Below are positions 7,767 through 13,855 of a DNA stretch of 41,661 bases, piece after piece. The notes under the pieces were generated by a model. That model saw only the letters and a program-made list of their open reading frames with translations. It searched no databases and was not told the origin of the DNA. Source of the stretch: a virus; the IMG/VR virus record IMGVR_UViG_3300008266_000128, positions 1 to 41,661 of that record. One strand, written 5' to 3'. Position 1 is the first letter of the stretch, and every line of letters begins with the position of its first letter. Position numbers and translations under genes: made by a program.

Positions 7767-7949
7767 TTAGTTACCCTTACTCGGCGGGGCATATACGGCC
7801 CCTGTTGACCAGAACCATTTAGAGCCTTCGGGATACTTGCCCTTGCTCTGTAGGCTGTTGACGGCTTCGATGGAGATCGTGGCGATGTGTTGCCAGCCTT
7901 TGCGCTCCAGCGACTGCATCTCTTGCTCTTGACGGATGACGTGGTTCAT
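7767..7949 (-). CDS. Hypothetical small protein
   Basis: 60 residues starting MNHVIRQEQEMQSLERKGW. ATGA overlap with the gene before. It has an amphipathic N-terminal helix and an aromatic C-terminal half (KWFWSTGAVYAPPSKGN). Family unknown. It ends two bases before the DnaA-like gene starts and is probably translated with it. Confidence 0.55.
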   Translation of the reverse strand: MNHVIRQEQEMQSLERKGWQHIATISIEAVNSLQSKGKYPEGSKWFWSTGAVYAPPSKGN

Positions 7950-8125
7950 TCGATGCCCTTCGGAACCATCTCAAGGTGAGCGGAAACCTTGGCCTTGCCG
8001 CCCACCTTCTCAACCATAAAACGGACACGGGCAGTGCACTCAGCATCAATGGTGCGGTTTCGCTCCACATACTCACATGCAGCTCTTGCAAGCTCGCTTT
8101 CCGTGAGGATCATTTCCTTGATCAT
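7946..8125 (-). CDS. Hypothetical small protein
   Basis: 59 residues, MIKEMILTESELARAACEY onward. Both ends overlap neighbours through ATGA (8125 start, 7946-7948 stop). Predicted helix then beta strands, ending HLEMVPKGIE. No recognised domain. The overlaps on both sides are the main reason to believe it. Confidence 0.6.
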   Translation of the reverse strand: MIKEMILTESELARAACEYVERNRTIDAECTARVRFMVEKVGGKAKVSAHLEMVPKGIE

Positions 8126-8511
8126 TGCAGCGCCCCCCTCACAAGCCGGTTAACACGTTCAGACATGCGCGCGTCGGTGGGCGACTCCCATTCGCGCTTG
8201 TTCTGCTCTATGGCGCGGCGGATGTAGTCCTCTCGCGTCTCTGTCTTGGCGCTGGGGTTGTTTGTATCGGTGAAGGCTCCAGGCTTCTTTATCCACTCGG
8301 CCTTGAAACCCTGCCACCCTCGGTTCAAATGCTCTTCAGCAGCCGCTACAGCGTTTCCTGTCGCCTCATACTCCCGGAGCAATGAACGCGCTCCACGGGG
8401 TGTTAAAGGGCATTTCTTGCCGTTACGATGTGCGATGATGTCAGCGGCCAGCTCTTCGCCCAGAACAGGCGTGAATATGGCCATGATGGCTGCGCGGTCT
8501 TCCTTGGTCAT
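8122..8511 (-). CDS. Hypothetical protein with a replication-protein-like C-terminal helix motif
   Basis: 129 residues from MTKEDRAAIMAIFTPVLG. It has an Ala-rich helical middle with HRNGKKCPLTPRGARSLL, then HLNRGWQGFKAEWIKK. Segments of the form 'RGWQGFKxxWI' occur near the C-terminus of several phage replication proteins, so a link to replication is possible, but the usual winged-helix N-terminal part is absent. The C-terminal 40 residues are charged (REDYIRRAIEQNKREWE). ATGA overlaps on both sides. Function unknown. Confidence 0.6.
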   Translation of the reverse strand: MTKEDRAAIMAIFTPVLGEELAADIIAHRNGKKCPLTPRGARSLLREYEATGNAVAAAEEHLNRGWQGFKAEWIKKPGAFTDTNNPSAKTETREDYIRRAIEQNKREWESPTDARMSERVNRLVRGALQ

Positions 8512-8756
8512 GCTGCACCGCCTTTCAACCTGTCCAAAGCTACGGCATATTGACGGCGAAGCTTCATCAGGACGGAACCAGCCCAATTCTCCTTGGCGTG
8601 GTCAATGTCTGCGATGACCTGCTTCAATCCACGCTCACGCTCGGCAAGGATGGCGCGGGCAATCTCATGTTCAGCCATTGGCTGCGAGCCGTAGCTCATT
8701 GCCTCGTCATAAGCCTTAATCGCGGCTTCCATGATGTCTCTTGGTATTTCGCTCAT
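8508..8756 (-). CDS. Hypothetical helical protein, paralogue of the gene at 24237-24473
   Basis: 82 residues, starting MSEIPRDIMEAAIKAYDEA. The same pattern, MSxIPxDIxExA then an ERERxxxxV helix, appears in the plus-strand gene at 24237-24473, so the genome carries two divergent copies in two operons. It overlaps RusA (ATGA at 8756). Role unknown; this kind of short helical protein is common in early regions of rhizobial phages. Confidence 0.65.
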   Translation of the reverse strand: MSEIPRDIMEAAIKAYDEAMSYGSQPMAEHEIARAILAERERGLKQVIADIDHAKENWAGSVLMKLRRQYAVALDRLKGGAA

Positions 8757-9127
8757 GATGCCATTGCCTCCTCGTTCCATTCCAACTCCACCTTAATCAT
8801 CCCGTGCTTTTGAACGGGGCCGCGTGGAGCGATTGAGATTGACCATTTGCTGTCATCGATCCCGACAGCCTGGGAAATTCCATCGGCCGAAGCCTTGAGG
8901 GATGCGATGATGTTGTCCTGATCGCGCCCTCTGTTGTCAGGAGGAAAGACCACGTAGCGAACTGACAAAGCGCTTGCGTTGATCTTGCCAATGCCAGCCT
9001 CTAGGGTGGCGTAGTATGCGTCCTGCTTGGCCTTCTTCTTCGCCTTGGCGAGCTTCGACCAATGCACCCGGCTATTGGGGCTTAGGGTCTTGTCAGGCCA
9101 CGGGAGGAAAACGGTTGCCGTGTTCAT
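8753..9127 (-). CDS. rusA: RusA-like Holliday junction resolvase
   Basis: 124 residues, the usual length of RusA (about 120). Motifs: FLPWPDKTLSPNSRVHW at the N-terminus and the acidic core DNRGRDQDN (D64, D69, D71) with D91/D92 in GIDDS, matching the conserved Asp cluster of RusA that binds metal. It would resolve branched recombination or replication intermediates before packaging. It is in the minus early operon while the annealing protein and SSB are in the plus operon. The start ATG shares its A with the TAA stop of the gene before. Confidence 0.88.
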   Translation of the reverse strand: MNTATVFLPWPDKTLSPNSRVHWSKLAKAKKKAKQDAYYATLEAGIGKINASALSVRYVVFPPDNRGRDQDNIIASLKASADGISQAVGIDDSKWSISIAPRGPVQKHGMIKVELEWNEEAMAS

Positions 9128-9318
9128 TAGCGGCGCTTCCCATCGACTAGGGAGACGATTTCCTCGGCATAAGGCACGATAGAACCGGCCTTGATTTCGG
9201 CCATGACCTCACGCATAGCTTTGCGGAGATTGTCCTTGCTCTGAGGCGTGTAGTGACGGAGAGACGAGCCTGCCGCTCTCAGGATGTGTTCAATGTGGGC
9301 GTCTGTTCGATCGATCAC
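9127..9318 (-). CDS. Hypothetical small protein (GTG start)
   Basis: 63 residues. The start is a GTG at 9318 overlapping the previous stop (GTGA), with GGAG 8 bases upstream; the frame extends further up but without a ribosome site. Mostly helical, with QSKDNLRKAMREVMAEIKAG and a basic end DGKRR. Not recognised. Confidence 0.6.
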   Translation of the reverse strand: MIDRTDAHIEHILRAAGSSLRHYTPQSKDNLRKAMREVMAEIKAGSIVPYAEEIVSLVDGKRR

Positions 9319-9623
9319 GTAGGCTCTCCCCCGATCTTGAACATCTCCCGGCAAAACTCGTTCAACTGCTGCCGCGTCCGAATGCCGGCCAGGATCTGCG
9401 CAACGTAAATGCGGGTAACGTCGATGGCCTGACCTTCAGCTAGCCCAGCCTGAACGCTGCCTGAGAAGATCCACGAGACGATCTGAACGTCCGAAAAGAC
9501 TTCGCCGCCGCAATTCTGATTACTTACGATGCCAATTGCCGCCGCTTTCAAAAGCGTGTGGTCTGGCTCTTGAGCGAATGCCGGGACAGCAGCTAGGAGG
9601 AAGGCGAGAGCGTACTTGATCAT
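9315..9623 (-). CDS. Secreted (periplasmic) hypothetical protein
   Basis: 102 residues. The first 18 form a clear Sec signal peptide, MIKYALAFLLAAVPAFA, with cleavage expected after AFA before QEP. The mature part has two Cys (in NQNCGGEV and NEFCREM) that could form a disulfide in the periplasm. It resembles Rap1a/Tai-like small periplasmic phage proteins in size, Cys spacing and the RTRQQLNEFCREM end, but this is tentative. AAGGGG serves as ribosome site about 10 bases before the ATG at 9623. A periplasmic early protein might act in immunity to lysis or superinfection; this is speculation. Confidence 0.65.
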   Translation of the reverse strand: MIKYALAFLLAAVPAFAQEPDHTLLKAAAIGIVSNQNCGGEVFSDVQIVSWIFSGSVQAGLAEGQAIDVTRIYVAQILAGIRTRQQLNEFCREMFKIGGEPT

Positions 9624-9874
9624 GATGACCACCCCTTGCGAATGAGTGCTGCCGCTCGCCTAAACTTGCTCTCCCACATGCTGGCGTGATTACCCTCGTG
9701 GGCTATCCCTTCCACCACCTGCGCGCAGCGTTCGCGCTCTTCCATAATGGCTTCATAGACGAGCGTGCGAAGGTATTCTCGGTCTTCAAATGGCAGAACA
9801 CGAAACCGCCGATCGTGCGCCAGGTCCGAGGCTTTGACGTAGGCCGCTTTTTGGCCGATGGTCTGCTCGCTCAT
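9620..9874 (-). CDS. Hypothetical helical protein
   Basis: 84 residues from MSEQTIGQKAAYVKASDLA. AAGGAG sits 8 bases before the ATG at 9874, favouring it over the in-frame ATG at 9907. Contains REYLRTLVYEAIMEERERCAQ, the ERERC helix seen in several small early proteins of this genome (compare 24237-24473). Role unknown. Confidence 0.6.
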   Translation of the reverse strand: MSEQTIGQKAAYVKASDLAHDRRFRVLPFEDREYLRTLVYEAIMEERERCAQVVEGIAHEGNHASMWESKFRRAAALIRKGWSS

Positions 9875-10020
9875 TCGTCCCGCTCCTTGAGCTCTGGCGC
9901 GATCCATTCGCAGAGATCCGCACCCCAGTCCCTAGCCTTCAAAGCCAGTTTGAGCCGCCATTCGAAGGGCAGCCATCTCACGAAGACGGGCGGTTTTGGC
10001 CCGGAACTCTGCGTGTTCAT
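9871..10020 (-). CDS. Short hypothetical protein nested over the end of the gene before
   Basis: 49 residues, MNTQSSGPKPPVFVRWLP onward, ending APELKERDE. It has GAGGAAG 9 bases before the ATG and its stop overlaps the next start (ATGA at 9874). Its first 89 bases lie inside the 3' end of the neighbouring gene in another frame. The Trp-rich, charged helical sequence looks like a real protein, not random antisense. Confidence 0.5.
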   Translation of the reverse strand: MNTQSSGPKPPVFVRWLPFEWRLKLALKARDWGADLCEWIAPELKERDE

Positions 10021-10318
10021 CTCGGAGCTTCCTCAATTCTTCCGCCGTCTCGTAAAGCTCCATCATCTGGAAGTGCTTCACCGTCTGGCTTTCGTTGTTC
10101 CACCATCCCCTTAAGCGGCGCTCCGTCCATTTGTTCTCGGGATCGTCGCGATGTGGGAACCTCTTGCTCAACTCACGCCACGCGGCGTAAATCATCTCGT
10201 TTACTCGGCGCTTCCCGCCGATCTGCTCGACCAGGAAGTTTGCGACGGCTACGTCTGACATGTGCCGTTCCTTTCCCTGTTTTAGCGATCCCGTACGTAC
10301 GGGATTTTCATCCGCCAT
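9932..10318 (-). CDS. Hypothetical DNA-binding-like protein
   Basis: 128 residues from ATG 10318 (AGGAG 9 bases upstream), or 109 from ATG 10261 (MSDVAVANFLVEQIGG, AAGGA 9 bases upstream). The core has a helix-turn-helix-like stretch (QIGGKRRVNEMIYAAWRELS) then RRLRGWWNNES, and a C-terminal coiled coil rich in Arg and Glu. This pattern resembles small phage regulators, but no family is assigned. If the shorter start is right, the 18-bp palindrome at 10288-10305 is in its promoter region; with the longer start it is inside codons 5-10. Confidence 0.55.
   Translation of the reverse strand: MADENPVRTGSLKQGKERHMSDVAVANFLVEQIGGKRRVNEMIYAAWRELSKRFPHRDDPENKWTERRLRGWWNNESQTVKHFQMMELYETAEELRKLRDEHAEFRAKTARLREMAALRMAAQTGFEG
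10288..10305. promoter_or_regulatory. 18-bp perfect palindrome, candidate operator
   Basis: ATCCCGTACGTACGGGAT is a perfect inverted repeat. Its core carries the CGTAC and GTACG arms seen in the repressor operators, but with no spacer. On the plus strand it is followed by TTTTC, so a short hairpin is also possible. It lies between the two possible starts of the 9932-10318 gene. Confidence 0.45.
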
Positions 10319-10367
10319 CTTCTGAAGCTCCTGTGGTTCAAATGTCCTCGTTGAAAGGACGACACCG

Positions 10368-10550
10368 ATGAACACACAGGACGAAACTCAACTTGACTGC
10401 TTTGTCTCACTCGGAGACGCCTTCTTGCTCGTGGTTGCCGCCACTTGCGGAAGGGCTTTGGAAAGGGTGCTGGCGACGGCACGGGAGGAGGAGGACCGCC
10501 GCCAGCTAGTCATGCGCAAGGGAGGAGGTGCGCACGACCGGGAGAATTAA
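10368..10550 (+). CDS. Doubtful small plus-strand ORF
   Basis: 60 residues starting MNTQDETQLDCFVSLGDAF. AAAGGA lies 9 bases before the ATG. It is the only plus-strand candidate in the minus early operon, converging on the gene at 10547-10780 with a 4-base overlap. The opposite strand here holds only a Ser/Arg-rich 41-codon frame without a ribosome site. A middle hydrophobic stretch (AFLLVVAATCG) could be a weak membrane helix. Coding is uncertain. Confidence 0.35.
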   Translation: MNTQDETQLDCFVSLGDAFLLVVAATCGRALERVLATAREEEDRRQLVMRKGGGAHDREN

Positions 10551-10780
10551 ACGTTGGCAACAACGAAGGCCGAGCCGTCATCCAGCACCACAGGCCCGTG
10601 ACCTGTGAGGTGATCGTGCATCGCCATCATTGCGTTAGCGAACCAGCCGACCATGTTTTCTTCCGTGTCAAATTGGCCCCACGGGTTCTTTTCGTAGTAC
10701 GCGAGGCGCGTTTCCATGTAGAATTTAGCCCACGCCGCTGCGTCAGGATTTGTGTGAATGCTCATGTCGTAATCGCTCAC
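10547..10780 (-). CDS. Hypothetical protein
   Basis: 77 residues, MSDYDMSIHTNPDAAAWAKFY onward, with aromatic and acidic residues and no membrane helix. ATGA overlap with the gene before. Resembles a small soluble alpha protein; no family recognised. The GHGPVVLDDGSAFVVANV end suggests a small beta extension. Confidence 0.6.
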   Translation of the reverse strand: MSDYDMSIHTNPDAAAWAKFYMETRLAYYEKNPWGQFDTEENMVGWFANAMMAMHDHLTGHGPVVLDDGSAFVVANV

Positions 10781-10989
10781 TTGCCGTCCTCCGCGTTGAA
10801 TTTCCTGACATGGCCCTCAAGCTCGATCTGAAGCTGCACGATGTCGATCTCCGGCTCACGATGCCGAAGCCAAACCCAGATGATCAGGGCTGCGAAGGCT
10901 GCTATCCCAAGAGCGCCGACGTACAGGACGCCAACGAATGGGCTTAGGAGAGCCAGGACAAAGGCGGATAGGCCGATAGCTCGGGTCAT
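10777..10989 (-). CDS. Small two-helix membrane protein
   Basis: 70 residues. Two adjoining hydrophobic helices (about 6-25 and 27-44) precede a charged cytoplasmic-type tail (RHREPEIDIVQLQIELEGH). The start ATG 10989 shares one base with the stop of the 28-residue gene before it. Member of a run of four tiny membrane protein genes. Confidence 0.6.
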   Translation of the reverse strand: MTRAIGLSAFVLALLSPFVGVLYVGALGIAAFAALIIWVWLRHREPEIDIVQLQIELEGHVRKFNAEDGK

Positions 10990-11075
10990 CAAAACCACCC
11001 GAAAAAGTCAGACATTGCCAACAGCAGAAGTCCGATGAAGTTAGCCACGATGAGAAACTTTTGAATGCGGTTCAT
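10989..11075 (-). CDS. 28-residue membrane peptide
   Basis: MNRIQKFLIVANFIGLLLLA then MSDFFGWF. A single hydrophobic helix with a basic N-terminus. GGAGG lies upstream of ATG 11075, and the ATG overlaps the previous stop (ATGA). Confidence 0.5.
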   Translation of the reverse strand: MNRIQKFLIVANFIGLLLLAMSDFFGWF

Positions 11076-11221
11076 CGTGTGCCTCCTTTGCGCTTTGCGT
11101 ACTGAGCCACGAATTCCTCGTCCTCTAGACGGCGCTCCTCTTCTGTAGGGCGCGGGAGAATGAGAAGGATCATCACGGAAAAGACGATGGAGCAGGTGAG
11201 GAATGCGAGAAGGATGCTCAT
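11072..11221 (-). CDS. Small single-helix membrane protein
   Basis: 49 residues. An N-terminal helix (MSILLAFLTCSIVFSVMILL) is followed by a strongly charged tail (TEEERRLEDEEFVAQYAKRK). GGAG lies 9 bases before the ATG. The topology (short outside end, charged inner tail) is like small bitopic phage proteins. Function unknown. Confidence 0.55.
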   Translation of the reverse strand: MSILLAFLTCSIVFSVMILLILPRPTEEERRLEDEEFVAQYAKRKGGTR

Positions 11222-11222
11222 G

Positions 11223-11306
11223 TCAGACCACTCCAATTGTCTTGAGGATTGCGATAAGGGCCAGGAGGGCGAGAGGCGCCCATATCCACCAGTCGGAACG
11301 GGTCAT
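11223..11306 (-). CDS. 27-residue membrane peptide
   Basis: MTRSDWWIWAPLALLALIAI then LKTIGVV. A single Trp-led hydrophobic helix. GGAG lies 11 bases before the ATG at 11306, which shares its base with the previous TAA (TAATG). Small, but the ribosome site and overlap support translation. Confidence 0.5.
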   Translation of the reverse strand: MTRSDWWIWAPLALLALIAILKTIGVV

Positions 11307-11455
11307 TACGCGTCTCCTTCGTTCTGGTGCGGCGCTTCCGTCCGCTGTTCGGCCTTGGCCTTCTCAATGATGGAGGCGAAGGAAATCTGGCGAATGGCCT
11401 CTATGCGGATGCGGCGCTCTGATCTGTCTAAGTGCTTGGGAGTGGGAGGGATCAT
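11306..11455 (-). CDS. Hypothetical 49-residue basic protein
   Basis: MIPPTPKHLDRSERRIRIEA at the start; a single charged helix then a hydrophilic tail. ATGA overlap with the gene before and TAATG with the gene after. No family recognised. Confidence 0.5.
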   Translation of the reverse strand: MIPPTPKHLDRSERRIRIEAIRQISFASIIEKAKAEQRTEAPHQNEGDA

Positions 11456-11769
11456 GCTGCTACCCTTGCCTTGCTCTGGAGAGACTGGAGAGCGTCAACG
11501 ACTTCGGGGATCTGGTCAGGCCAAATCCACCAAACGGGGAACGCATCCTCGTCGCGAGCGCGCTGGAAATGCGCGCCGTTGTGGCACCTGCGCCCCTTCG
11601 CATCGAAGCACATGGCGGTGAAGTGATGGCCGCGCCAACCTTTCGTCTCGCCGTGTTCGGTGTTGTTGTAATCGTTGTGGCATGTGAGCCAGCTAGAGGC
11701 TCTGCTTACCCACTGCTCGAACGTATCGAACTGCTGGGTGCTGAACGGTGCCTGCAAATGTCCACTCAT
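11452..11769 (-). CDS. Hypothetical protein with Cys/His pairs
   Basis: 105 residues. The middle contains TCHNDYNNTEHGETKGW and AMCFDAKGRRCHNGAHF, so Cys and His are spaced as in a small zinc site. Trp-rich near the end (FPVWWIWPDQIPEVV). ATGA overlaps the gene before. Not recognised; a zinc-binding role is inference. Confidence 0.55.
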   Translation of the reverse strand: MSGHLQAPFSTQQFDTFEQWVSRASSWLTCHNDYNNTEHGETKGWRGHHFTAMCFDAKGRRCHNGAHFQRARDEDAFPVWWIWPDQIPEVVDALQSLQSKARVAA

Positions 11770-12032
11770 GTCCTAAACCCTCTCAGCGCCTCGGAGACAC
11801 GGCCTTGATTGACGTTGAAATGCCTGCCGATATCGACCTGCGTCATCGTCGGGTTGTCTCGTGCAAACTTCCGTATGTTCGCTGCCTTCTCGTCCGTCAT
11901 CGCGTCAGACGACTTGGGGGCCTTTCGCTTTGGAGCGCGGCGCGTCAACTGGTGGGCCAAGCGCTCTATCTCTGGAATGCGATGCATGTCGGCTATCTGG
12001 AGAAGCCTGTCGCGGATCTCTGGAATTCTCAT
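11766..12032 (-). CDS. Small helix-turn-helix protein
   Basis: 88 residues. The second half has a clear HTH: MTQVDIGRHFNVNQGRVSEAL, preceded by a basic linker RRAPKRKAPKSS. It resembles the DNA-binding modules that rhizobial phages use in regulators. Second HTH protein of the operon; it may control early transcription. The start overlaps the stop of the GIY-YIG gene (ATGA). Confidence 0.65.
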   Translation of the reverse strand: MRIPEIRDRLLQIADMHRIPEIERLAHQLTRRAPKRKAPKSSDAMTDEKAANIRKFARDNPTMTQVDIGRHFNVNQGRVSEALRGFRT

Positions 12033-12496
12033 TCCGCAGCCTCCTGCAAGGTGTTCAACCGTTTCCTCGGGAAAACTAAAATGTTGTGCAGTTCAATCTC
12101 TCTGAGGATCTCTGCTTCGATGTCGAGAGGAGCGCGAACGTTGTCACGGAGACGGGGCAAAGCCCTTTTGCGGCGTCTCTCCGCGTCATCTGCGCTGAGA
12201 GCCATCACCTCAGGACCGATAATGTCCCGAAAGGTTTCGCCAGACGTCAGTCTGGATATGTCCGCTTCTACCAGCCCTTCAAAGTGGAACCACTCACCAT
12301 GCGAGTGATGGGCCTTGTATCGATGGTGCAAAGCACGCTCCAACACATGTTCACCCTCTGCGTGGTAGATCACGTCCAGCTCGAATGGACTCCAGTAGCT
12401 CATCTTCTCGACACGAGACTCGATCATGGAAGTGCAGCCGACCTTGACTGGTCCTCGCATCCCAACAGGGCGAACGAAGTAAACGTGCTTGATCAC
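12029..12496 (-). CDS. GIY-YIG/T5orf172-type nuclease-like protein
   Basis: 155 residues from GTG 12496, which overlaps the Cro-like stop (GTGA) and has GGAGG 7 bases upstream. The N-terminal 80 residues fit the T5orf172/MUG113 branch of the GIY-YIG fold: HVYFVRP (the first strand), VKVGCTS with R42-like positions in ESRVEKMSYWSP, and ERALHHRYKAHHSHGEWF near the end. The C-terminal half is Arg/Glu-rich. Such proteins are found in phages as DNA-binding or nicking modules, but the exact role is unknown. It is translated right after the Cro-like protein. Confidence 0.7.
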   Translation of the reverse strand: MIKHVYFVRPVGMRGPVKVGCTSMIESRVEKMSYWSPFELDVIYHAEGEHVLERALHHRYKAHHSHGEWFHFEGLVEADISRLTSGETFRDIIGPEVMALSADDAERRRKRALPRLRDNVRAPLDIEAEILREIELHNILVFPRKRLNTLQEAAE

Positions 12497-12729
12497 TGCG
12501 CGGCCTCCGTCACAGACACGCGCTGCTCGGTCAGCCATTCAAACGTCACACCTGTAAAGCCACGATCCTTGCTTGCCTTGACAACGTTCGGCCAATGCTC
12601 GGGAGCGATGCTGTTACGGCGGCGCATTTGCCTTGCTGCCTCGTATCCGCAGCCAACGTCAGCCGCGAATTCGGCGATGGTGGGCCACTGATCAATCAGG
12701 GCGGGGATGGATGAAGGTGTGTTGCTCAT
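12493..12729 (-). CDS. Cro-like HTH regulator
   Basis: 78 residues from ATG 12729. The HTH is EFAADVGCGYEAARQMRRR, followed by APEHWPNVVKASKDRG, a pattern common in small phage Cro/YdaS-like regulators. It is the first gene leftward from the repressor operators and diverges from the repressor gene, exactly the place of cro. The predicted promoter would put the start of transcription at or within a base or two of the ATG, and no Shine-Dalgarno is visible, so the message may be leaderless. Confidence 0.7.
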   Translation of the reverse strand: MSNTPSSIPALIDQWPTIAEFAADVGCGYEAARQMRRRNSIAPEHWPNVVKASKDRGFTGVTFEWLTEQRVSVTEAAQ

Positions 12730-12735
12730 GGTCAC

Positions 12736-12764
12736 AACGTACAAAACGTACGAAGCGATTGCAA
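12736..12764 (-). promoter_or_regulatory. Early minus-strand promoter (PR-like)
   Basis: -35 TTGCAA (12764-12759) and -10 TACGTT (12741-12736) with a 17-base spacer, on the minus strand. The -10 falls in the right arm of operator 1, so repressor binding would block it. The plus-strand promoter at 13855-13883 has the same -10 hexamer in the same register to its operator. Confidence 0.6.
12738..12752. promoter_or_regulatory. Operator O1 (CGTAC-N5-GTACG)
   Basis: CGTACAAAACGTACG is an inverted repeat with perfect 5-base arms and a 5-base spacer, overlapping the -10 of the minus early promoter. The same site recurs at 13841 (one mismatch) and 13867 (perfect). Confidence 0.65.
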
Positions 12765-12771
12765 GAAAAAT

Positions 12772-12786
12772 CGTACACACTGGACG
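12772..12786. promoter_or_regulatory. Operator O2 (degenerate)
   Basis: CGTAC-ACACT-GGACG: one mismatch in the right arm. It lies 34 bp from O1, next to a GATAAT hexamer (12786-12791) that may be the -10 of the repressor promoter. It could mediate repressor autoregulation. Confidence 0.45.
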
Positions 12787-12810
12787 ATAATTTTACGCGA
12801 TAAGGCGGGG

Positions 12811-13512
12811 ATGATGAAACCGAAGCATCGATTGAAGCAGGCGAGAGCTGCGGCAGGCTATGAAACGCCTTCCGATGCTGCCCGCGCGCATCCTCGGGAC
12901 ATCAATGTCAACACCCTAATTAGCAACGAAAACGGCAACCGGGATATCTCGCGGAAGGCTGCGGAGAAGTATGCCAGGATCTTCGGCGTAACCGCTGGCT
13001 GGCTTCTCTATGGCGAGGATGTGACGGCAGTCACAGCACAACCGGCTAAAATTGGGGGTATTCCAGAAGTGGAACAACCTAATGCCGGTGCACCAAAAAA
13101 AATAGTTGCGGGTCTCGCTAAAATACCCGTTTATGGTCAGGCAGTGGGGGGCGTTGACGGGGAATTCGTCATGAACGGGAGCTTGCTGTACGAGGTGCTT
13201 GCGCCTCCAAACCTTTCCGAAACAAGCGGTGCTTACGCGGTTGTTGTCTCTGGAGACAGCATGTCGCCGCGCTATGAAGACGGGGAAACTGTCTTCGTGG
13301 ACCCAAAACGACGACCAAAGCGCGGCGATTACGTCATCGCGCAGATCCGTTTGGAGGAGAACGGGCCACTTCTCGCTTACGTGAAGAAGTTCACGCGCCA
13401 CAATGCCGAGGAGCTAGTTTTGGCTCAGTTCAACCCGGCGAAGGAATTGCGCTTCCGATCTGAGAACGTGCATTCGGTTCACGTCGTTGTCGGGATGCTT
13501 TCGGGCATTTGA
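12811..13512 (+). CDS. CI/LexA-type repressor with S24 self-cleavage domain
   Basis: 233 residues. N-terminal HTH (about 7-70: RLKQARAAAGY, then NTLISNENGNRDISRKAAEKYARIF). The C-terminal peptidase S24 domain has the catalytic Ser150 in VSGDSMSPRYEDG and the Lys192 in AYVKKF; the likely cleavage site is the AVGG near residue 112. It would keep the prophage silent by binding the CGTAC-N5-GTACG sites on both sides of its gene and would be inactivated by RecA during SOS. ATG 12811 is used; ATG 12814 is 8 bases from AAGG and equally possible. It lies back to back with the Cro-like gene. Confidence 0.93.
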   Translation: MMKPKHRLKQARAAAGYETPSDAARAHPRDINVNTLISNENGNRDISRKAAEKYARIFGVTAGWLLYGEDVTAVTAQPAKIGGIPEVEQPNAGAPKKIVAGLAKIPVYGQAVGGVDGEFVMNGSLLYEVLAPPNLSETSGAYAVVVSGDSMSPRYEDGETVFVDPKRRPKRGDYVIAQIRLEENGPLLAYVKKFTRHNAEELVLAQFNPAKELRFRSENVHSVHVVVGMLSGI

Positions 13513-13840
13513 GCGTTCGCGCGTTTATATAATCTCTACCTGTAGTTATCTTAACTCTTAAGTCCCTGAAGGATTGAGAGGGAGGGCTCCAGCCAAAGCT
13601 TCCCCCTACCCCATGGAACTAAATCCATGAGGCGGGGAAACCTTGGCATGTCCTGAAGGCCCGAGCCGGGATGGGACACATACCAGGCATGGGCGTTACC
13701 CATGACCGTCCTGATTTTCTGGCAGCGCACTTAAGGACTTTCGCTTCCCGCGCCGTGGGTTTCACCAGCTCGGGAATTGCACCCGGTCGCCCACTGAGTC
13801 GTACAAGTAATCCAAAAAAAAACGCTCCGCAAGCAGAAAT
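13513..13840. other. Gene-free region after the repressor, with perfect hairpins
   Basis: No convincing gene. Two perfect small hairpins, CATGGA-ACTAAA-TCCATG (13612-13629) and CATGGG-CGTTA-CCCATG (13688-13704), suggest structured RNA. TATAAT at 13528-13533 could be a -10 but the -35 is poor. An A9 run lies at 13814-13822. Long frames on both strands here have unnatural composition and no ribosome site. Confidence 0.45.
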
Positions 13841-13855
13841 CGTACAAAACGTACT
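13841..13855. promoter_or_regulatory. Operator O3 (one mismatch)
   Basis: CGTAC-AAAAC-GTACT, with the same spacer as O1. Its last base is the first base of the -35 of the plus early promoter. Confidence 0.6.

Noticed and set aside
10445-10831. Plus-strand frame of 128 codons
   Set aside because: Antisense to the better supported gene at 10547-10780.
12759-12791. Strong promoter for the repressor from TTGCAA and GATAAT
   Set aside because: The spacing is 21 bases, too long for a normal sigma70 promoter; only the GATAAT -10 is kept as a possibility.
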